DNA of 64,000 bases from Lineus longissimus (taxonomy: Eukaryota; Nemertea; Pilidiophora; Heteronemertea; Lineidae), in contig NC_088314.1 in assembly GCF_910592395.1 (NCBI RefSeq), positions 18,744,070 to 18,808,069 of the forward strand, given 5' to 3'. A program made the position numbers and the translations under genes. A model generated the notes under the pieces. It did not search any database and was not told where the DNA came from. It saw nothing but the letters and a program-made list of their open reading frames with translations. Position 1 is the first letter of the stretch. Each line of letters opens with the position of its first letter. This document shows, in pieces, positions 57,201 through 64,000 of this stretch.

Positions 57201-60200
57201 TGTTTAGCAAACAACAAAAACCTCTTCCAAAACTTGATAATTAGTGTTACAATGAACAGTTTGTGTATTGACATCTACATGTTATTTACCAACTTCTGTG
57301 AAATTGTGTTTTAATGAAGAGCTGTCTGCTCTTTTCCCAACACTTATATTTAGTGTCTTGTTTCATTGCTGAGAGAGTTTTAGTATAGCAAGCAAGAGTT
57401 TTGTCAAGGTGAATTGGTCTTCCAACCAGCTGTTGCACATGGTTTTCCATATTGCACATGTGGAAAATGGTTTCAGATATTGTAGGGGATGAAATATGGT
57501 TCGCCGTAGGAGCAGGGGGAAAACCTTGGGGATCATGTCATGGATTAGTGTTTTCTTACATCCATGTAGATTGAGGCAGGGCTGGTTTATTTTTTCCTCT
57601 GCATGCCAGCGTTATCACAGCTTGTTGGAAAACAAACTTCTAAGAAGACGGGTATTATGTGATGGTATAGTTTGCTCGAGAATACACAGACAGTCAAGAC
57701 TAGCAGAGTTTGTATCATAGCTTTTTCTCCTTTGAATATTTTGTAAACTTCAGATTTAAAAAATTAGATTTGGCAGATGGTAGAGATGCTTGACATGCCA
57801 CATTAACTGAAAACATTGAGATTGATAACAATTCTGTCATGATCCATCTAGACATGTACTCATCTTGATGTTTTGAGAGTTTTAATTCACAAACTTTTGA
57901 AGTGCTCATTTGAATGGGCCTTTTCGAAGAAGACGAATCAGAACCCAAACAAATCAAATGCGCACACTGAGAACACGTCGGAACGCCTCAGCAGACTTCG
58001 GACAATGCCTTAAGCCACGGTGACCCTTTGTTCCAGGTGAAGCGCATGACTAGTCAGCACCCAAACGAACTTCTCGAAAAGGTCGATTTGGAAATGAGTG
58101 GAGCAATTAGTGAATTAAACCTTGAGTCAAGATGTCATTTACTGGATAGGAATATTCCATTTTTACCGATCTTAAACATCAATTCGCTGACTGTAATTAC
58201 TCGAAAATGAAATAATTCTCTTCTACTGAACACTTAGTATTAAAAGTCAAATTAAAGATTTTAGATTTAAACGTCTGAACTACTAGTACTCCTATTTATG
58301 GAATATCAACGAGCATTACCGACATGCGATTATGCTTCGAAATTAAAAGTAATCTGTCATGATCAGCTACCATGCACTCTTAAAAATAAAGGTTTTGAAC
58401 TTTTGAAAAAGCCAACACAAATATGCCCCCAGTTGAGGTTTTTCAGGAAGAAGAAAAACTCTTTTGGGGTTTGTTAATCCTCTGAAAATCTTGTATTTGT
58501 GTTGGCTGAAAAACTCTAAAAGATTTTTCAGAAGCTCAAAAAACGTTATTTTCAAAAGGGTGGCAGTTCTACATGTATATCAAAATCCTAACTCCTAATC
58601 TCTTTTTTAAAACCCTACAACTACTACATGTAGGCCCTACTGACACTCAAAGCCAGAATAACACAGATAATTTGCAGCATCAAAAAATGTTTCATCGAAA
58701 CTCAAAATAGTTAGATGAAACATTTGCCGCTGATATTATCTGTCCTGGATAGTGGAGATGTTAACAGGGTGGAGAACTGTGGAGAGAGAGACATGCACGA
58801 GACCTCGGGTAATCTACTTATCTGGTGTGGTCGGCAACGCGCTGCCATATTCACTTAGGTTACAGCTAAAATACAAACAACCACATCTAAACACCATGCA
58901 CTATGATCTGCACCAAGTTTAAATCCAATCTGGCCTGAGGTTCGTACAGGTTTTCTGCCATCAGACTTAAAGGACTCTGAGGCATGTTGTTCATTTTAAA
59001 ATAGGCACAACATTTTCCTAATAAACACTTGGAGGCTGGTAGCTGATTTTCATCCCAACACTGTCATTGGAATCTTTTACATGACGAGTCTATTCCAAGA
59101 TGAAAATCACCATCAAACCTTAAAGTGTCATGATGTCAATATTAATCAATTCGAACAATTAGGAGTTCTCAGTAAATTTCATGATGCGCTTGGTCTGACT
59201 TATAAATGTACTTGTGCATCTTCAAAAGGCCTATCAGAACAATTTTTAGAGCCAAGAGGTCAAGTCTTATCTTTCTTTATTGTATCATGTGCTAATCTGA
59301 TATGAAAAAACATTCTATCATAGCGTCACTCCTATTGAAAGGGCTAGCTAGCCTTGGCTTATGAGACACCCTTTCTCCCAAACTCCAATCTCCAATGCCA
59401 GGCACCTGGTGAGAAGGCAGTCTGCTGTATATTTACATGTAGTTGTATGATGGCTTCCCAGAATAAGCTATTGGAGGATGTTGACACTTTCTATGCTTCA
59501 CATTATGAGCACGTGCACTGAAATAGCGTGGCAAGAAGTGATATTACTTCTGACTGGGACAGTAAACATTTGATTCTAACCATCTTTATTTCAAATATCG
59601 TTTTCGTTTCGTTAGGACAGTTTGGAAATGGTGAGACAAACACTTTTTGATAGAAGATTGAGGAAGGTACTAAAAGGATGAAAGTTTTTAGGATATTAAG
59701 CGGACTTATAAATTGAAGAGCGCTATATATAAATAGGGAAAGATTTTCGAGTAAATAGGAAACTAACGGATACATTTAAGACAGTTGAAATTTCAATAAA
59801 TCACATCATGATTACTAATCATACATTTGATAATGTATTTTATAAACTTTAGGCCAGAGTCCAAGAAAATACAGAAACGGAAAAGGTCGATTTTGCGACA
59901 AATTTGAACAGATAGGGTATGGGGTTTGCCTTTAAGAATTGAAGGTGATTTTCATCTTGAAAAGTTAAATTTTGGTATTCACATCTAAATATTGACCTCC
60001 TGATGTAAATAGCTAAAATAATCGGATTCTGCGAATTTCAGTCAAAATGTAATTCTCTCAACTACATTTCATATTTTCCACAAAATATTTGGAAAATATG
60101 CTTAAGATCAACAATGCTGAAAAAGAACATTTCAAACCCCTTTTGTAAACAAGACCATTGCTTGTAATAGTTCACCAAGGTGCCATCAGGTAGAAGCACT

Positions 60201-63200
60201 GCCTATCTCAGGACAACTTATAGTTCAGCAATTTGCCAATAGAGGAAAGCACCTTACAATCATGTACAAAATTGAATACTTTCGGTAATATAACTTTTCC
60301 TGATAGAACAAAAATTGAAACTTTTTTGGTTTTGTGACTTCAAAGTGGGTTTGAAATGTATCAATTATTCATTAATTATCACGAAGAGCCATCCATTTGG
60401 TCGTATAATTATTCAAATTGTAATGAATATTTGAAACTATGAAGGGCAACCTTGCTTAAGAGGGCCCCAGGAAGGGGTTATAAACCCCATCTAGCCAGAA
60501 ACAGAACTACCCCCTCCCCCCAATGCGGACAAGATTTTGTGACTTTATGGATGGCTCCTTAAGGCAATGGCAAGAACAATCTGAAAATTTAACAACAACA
60601 ATTGACATTCATGCAATATCAGTGAGTGCAAGCAGATGACAATAATCATAATCAAAATGGTGGCAATTTTAAAAGTGCAGGTCACAGACATAGCGCAGAA
60701 AAGTGAGAAAAAATTATGATATTTATCGCAAAATGCCACATTGGTCTATTACATGATTAACAATCTGCGGATAAAAAACTCTTTCGACTCGAACCCGAAG
60801 CCGAACAGTATAAGGAACCGTCTGATAACGCCATCTATGACCAAGGGCAGGAACTAGATATTGCCAGTTCTACAGGTGGCGACACCAACAATTGATAATT
60901 GACAATATCTATATTTTTGGTGCCTTGGCCTATACATTTTCGATATCAGATATCAGACCAACAGTACTGTCCATAAGTAACACTCGGAATTTCACACCCT
61001 CCAGCACATTCTAAAATCGCACCTGCTAAAAGCCTGTTTTGCCCCCCCCCCGGCGGTCATATTTTCAGAATAACAACATCTGTAGACACTTGGTATGAAA
61101 TGCGAACCAGACAAGCTTTCAGAATCTGGTGCAACTTGAATGTTTGGCTGGAAGCGGGATGTTACTTTTGGCCAGTACGACAGCAAGTATCAATTTGTCA
61201 TTGATAATATTGCTGCGATTTAAAAGTGTAAATAATCAACAACATCGGTCATAATCATGCTATTTCCACAGTTAGCTTGATAAATGCAGGACTTGTAACC
61301 CCAAAGGAAAATCAGTCACTAATAGTGCCTGCTCTTCCTTTGGGTGGCGAGGCTATACTGTAAACTCTTTATTTTCAGGAGATTCATATTTTCAAGAATT
61401 TTGTATAAGAGGGTCAAAACGCAAATAGTTTTACATTAATCAGCACAGCCTTATCCACACTGTCTGTAAACCTTACTGACAACACACATTGTCAGTAATT
61501 TACTGACAAAACACATTGTCAGTAAGCCTGTGTGTTGTCAGATAGGCTGCCTTGGTCAGTCAATAGTAGGCTATTCATATTTTCATATGCCTGTGATTCA
61601 AATTGAGGATTTAAACGCAAGAAGGTCGTGGTCAAGTACAATATTTGTGAAAAAAAACTGAGATCGTAATACTAGCGTTATTACTATGATAACTTTGTGG
61701 CTTCCAGGTCTGGTGTGAATACAATGAAGAGTGACATGGCAAGACAGTGTAAAGCATTGAACTTAACTGTCCAAATGCATCTTCCATTAACCTCATCATG
61801 CTTTTTGCCACTCTTCTGGAAACTGAACAAAGTGGCACTTTACTACATTTTTACACTTTACTGCATCAGCCTCTTGTCTTCTAGCTCCCCTGTAGCCACG
61901 TATAGGCAATTTTTCACTATCCATTTTTGCTCTGCCTAGGTATCTTCAATGAGATTATGCAGAGGTTAAGCAAAGTGCACATAAACTGCTTTTAGAGGAG
62001 GACACTTTTTTGTCAAAAGCTTTGAAACTGCAACGAAAATCTTTTAAATGGACAAGGATTTTTGTGCGCTGGGATGCTTAGTCTTTCTCTGAATCAGGCT
62101 CAGTCATGAACTGGTACCATGACATGAAACTAGTGTCCCTTTAATCCAATACGCCATCATCTAACCCATGGTTCATTTCATCCCGTAGAACACCATCACT
62201 AGAAGCACACTCCTGAAACTGAGGTCACACTTCAAAACCCATTGAAAATCATGAAAAAAACCTACTAACATTAAAACCTAATAAAATTGCACGCCTTTGA
62301 AAATGACTTGGAAAATATTAACATTCATATCCAAGAATTTTACGATGAAAGCAAACTCCGTTATAGGCAGCTCATAGCCTGATGGCTATTGTACTTTTGG
62401 TAGCTAGGTCTGGGGGCAGGGTGTGAAGTCTTATAGCTTCAAAACTTGACACCACCCTCACAAAAAGTATGGTAAACAATACAAATGATGATATTTCAAA
62501 GTTGGGAAGTTTGAGGATTTATAGAGTGATTGAAATTTCTCGGAGTAGGTTACCAGATTTCTCTTTTATAGTTACGGTAGGTTACAGTACCATTTTCTAT
62601 GACAGTTAGGTTACAGTATACCCAAAGATTTCTGTGACAGATTTGTAACAGTACCAAATTCTAAGAGAGTCAGGTTGCCAACTTTTATAATGGAGTCAGG
62701 TCACCAACTTAAATGACAGAGTCATGAGATTGCCAACTTCTGTCACAGTGTGAGGATCGCAACTTCTATGACAGAGTCAGGTTGCCAACTTCTACGCCAG
62801 AGTTGTAGGTTACCAACTTCTATGACAGAGTCAGTTGCCATCATCTATGACTGAATCATGATATATGCCTTATATAGTGCAAACCCAACTGATTTCAGTC
62901 GCTCATAGCATTTCATATTATTACCCACGTAATTGAGGAGGCCAACATCTATAATAGAGTAAGGTTGCCAAATTCTATGATAGTTGGACAAACAATTTCT
63001 AAGACAGAGTTTGGTTACTAATTCTAACAAATCTGTTTTCCAAGTCAGATTATGGACATGAGGAATTCCAAGATTCACAACATTAACTAGAGAACTCAAC
63101 TAAAAGGTACACACAAAAAACCCGTTACTTCGAAGTAACAGGTTTTTGGTACACAGAGTAGTTCTGTATCACAATGCTAGAGGGAGAAATCAACAAACAG

Positions 63201-64000
63201 CAACGTCTGTGAAAACAGCGCTGTTTAGCATCCGATACAGAACTTGATGACTGATCAAAATACTACTCTAATAGAACCTACCACATTGATAAGAGTATTT
63301 TTGTGATTAATTAGTTTGGCATAAGGCATGACCCAATTTTTGGTTGTTTCTATTTACGAGCTATACCACGAGTATACCGTATTTTGGAGTCAAATGCATG
63401 GGGTAACTGATAAAAGGTATATGCTTTTAACGCCCTTCCAAATGACATCTCTCAGTTAAGACACTGATGCTAAACTGTATACAGTGCTGGTCAAAAGTAG
63501 TCACCTCACTTGTGAGCAACAACATATGTGCATCACTACATTTTACAACTGCATATGACAGTCATTGATTCACAGGCTTGTACAGTAAATTTTACATATA
63601 TCAGACTCACATCAAATGAATACTCGCATGTGGTCTTCAGAATCCTATGTTGTGATAATACACTTTACACATTTTGTACATCACAGACAAAAAATACTTG
63701 ACCAGATGTGTTTGATAAATGCAAGTTTTACTGTACGTTACATATTAAGCCATGATTTGTAGAAAACATGATGTATATGTGTTGCTTTGTTATGACCAGT
63801 ACTGTATTGGGCAAGGGGCGGTTCTTCTGACCAGTACTATAGATATTGCTCTGTCTATATAGGACTTGGTTTCTATTCTAATTCAATTTACCTTCTGCAA
63901 ATCTATTTCTATCTCAGATATATTTGGTCTTTTTCCCACATCGATTCCATATTTCAGCTGTTTTCCAGATATATTTTCCCACATATGTTCGGGAACAGTA
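54232..64000 (-). CDS. CACNA2D: CACNA2D, calcium channel alpha2-delta subunit, C-terminal exons
   Basis: Alpha2-delta is an extracellular auxiliary subunit of voltage-gated calcium channels that promotes their surface delivery. Three solid exons: 55086-55201 (WMAQRVTKTNMIFLV, then CTDC), 54774-54859 (NQTILCQKLQMSVHRK, then PKEC) and 54232-54330 (EDYKNHCGSGH, then a hydrophobic run). Family members show the same order: a TNLIF block with a Cys pair, a Cys in a basic stretch, P..C, then CG. The last 20 or so residues (ISLLVFLIILGLTASH) look like a GPI-anchor signal, as known for this family. All phases join, but only if the first of these introns is read as AT-AC. Two weaker upstream exons (63115-63176 and 63892-64000) also fit in phase. 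The von Willebrand A and Cache regions would lie right of the window. Minus-strand AATAAA at 54142-54147 is 85 nt past the stop. Confidence 0.88.
54480..54765. repeat. Tandem array rich in AGGTCA half-sites, CACNA2D last intron
   Basis: Units of roughly 60-65 bp contain AAGGTCATATGCAGTGACCTT, an inverted pair of AGGTCA half-sites spaced by 7. Extended TCAAGGTCA also occurs. Nuclear receptors of the ERR/NR5A type bind such sites; binding here is inference. Confidence 0.85.
54860..55085 (-). other. CACNA2D: U12-type AT-AC intron of CACNA2D (226 nt)
   Basis: The intron begins ATATCCTTTT, a perfect minor-spliceosome donor. It contains TTCCTTGAC (54869-54877), a perfect U12 branch-site consensus, and ends in AC exactly 10 nt after the branch adenosine. 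Joining here gives codon A+TC and keeps the alpha2-delta frame (EEVQ-I-SNQTILC). A competing GT donor inside the exon (GTTAGT after CESLT) would break the frame with the next exon. Splicing itself is inferred, not observed. Confidence 0.85.
55484..55578. mobile_element. Mariner-type MITE
   Basis: Ends CTGGGTGTTCTCAGAAAA and TTTTTCCAAAACACCCAG flanked by TA; 95 bp, in the large CACNA2D intron. Confidence 0.75.
56420..56870 (+). repeat. 44-bp tandem array, about 9-10 copies
   Basis: AGGATGTACCGAAATTTGCA recurs every 44 bp (56420, 56464, 56508, 56552 and on), degenerating at the right. Lies in the large CACNA2D intron. Confidence 0.93.
57000..57160 (+). repeat. ~55-bp tandem repeat, 3 copies
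   Basis: TAGTGTTAAAATCTGACAAT and TTAGTGTACTCCTCTTCTCC alternate. Looser TTAGTGTT motifs continue to about 57360. Confidence 0.88.
62540..63010 (+). repeat. Degenerate ~26-bp tandem array
   Basis: About 15 imperfect units of GACAGAGTCAGGTTGCCAAC, with more divergence at both ends. Confidence 0.85.
63115..63176 (-). CDS. Possible CACNA2D exon (CDTE motif)
   Basis: A strong acceptor (CTCCCTCTAG) precedes 62 nt reading HCDTELLCVPKTCYFEVTGF, with a GTGTGT donor. It enters in phase 0 and leaves two bases, exactly what exon 55086-55201 needs. Alpha2-delta proteins have a C-[ID]-TE block about 30-37 residues before TNLIF, which matches the position. It lacks the usual CGxC, so it may be chance. 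Part of it is a perfect inverted repeat (see findings). Confidence 0.42.
63892..64000 (-). CDS. Possible CACNA2D exon running off the window edge
   Basis: An open frame reads VPEHMWENISGKQLKYG, then ISEIEIDLQK, and ends at AAG|GTAAAT. It ends in phase 0, which fits the candidate exon at 63176. This part of alpha2-delta is poorly conserved, so the assignment rests on strand, position and phase only. Confidence 0.35.

Larger units (their letters stand above)
55202..63114 (-). other. Large CACNA2D intron (7.9 kb)
   Basis: Contains a mariner MITE, the 44-bp and 55-bp arrays, a snapback pair near 58400-58550 and the ~26-bp degenerate array. No exon recognised on either strand. The intron's right border depends on the tentative exon at 63115. 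Confidence 0.55.

Noticed and set aside
58028-58210. Plus-strand frame after a CCAG acceptor-like site.
   Set aside because: No donor, no neighbouring exons and no family match; it lies in an intron of a minus-strand gene.

Overview
This is nuclear DNA from an animal. It has multi-exon genes with GT-AG introns, one apparent AT-AC intron, tRNA-derived SINEs, several families of miniature inverted-repeat transposons (MITEs) and many minisatellites. The proteins are ordinary bilaterian housekeeping and signalling families, and the repeat load resembles that of marine invertebrates. I cannot name the species. There are no prokaryotic, viral or CRISPR features.

Layout: (1) 2600-12974, plus strand: 3' part of an FGD-type Rho guanine-nucleotide exchange factor (end of DH, PH, FYVE, second PH). 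It has two homologous alternative last exons. (2) 13.0-19.2 kb: gene-poor, transposon-rich, between two tail-to-tail genes. (3) 19240-28696, minus strand: complete 15-exon UBA3, the catalytic E1 subunit for NEDD8, reconstructed in phase to 450 codons plus stop. (4) 28940-30177, plus strand: complete three-exon ARL6IP5 (PRA1 family), head-to-head with UBA3 and only 243 bp from it. (5) 30.2-42.6 kb: no gene found; dominated by a complex satellite (34.9-38.7 kb) and an 82-bp array (39.1-40.0 kb). (6) 42649-47268, minus strand: complete seven-exon MON1, part of the Rab7 exchange factor, 555 codons. (7) 47.3-54.2 kb: no gene found. (8) 54232 to the right edge, minus strand: C-terminal exons of a voltage-gated calcium channel alpha2-delta subunit (CACNA2D), ending in a GPI-anchor-like tail.

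The genes do not form an operon or pathway. They share a vesicle, membrane and ubiquitin-like housekeeping flavour, but the only arrangement that looks meaningful is the UBA3/ARL6IP5 divergent pair. I recall these two genes as also being neighbours in the human genome.

The most unusual material is where repeats meet splice sites. UBA3 intron 7 carries a 149-bp tandem array made of the 3' part of exon 7 plus its splice donor, and at its other end three tandem copies of the exon 8 acceptor. A palindromic MITE sits at position +4 of the UBA3 exon 14 donor, with an old relative on the other side of the same exon. MON1 holds a partial copy of its own exon 5. The CACNA2D gene has an intron with perfect U12-type AT-AC signals. 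I found no undescribed biochemical system; the novelty here is in genome architecture.
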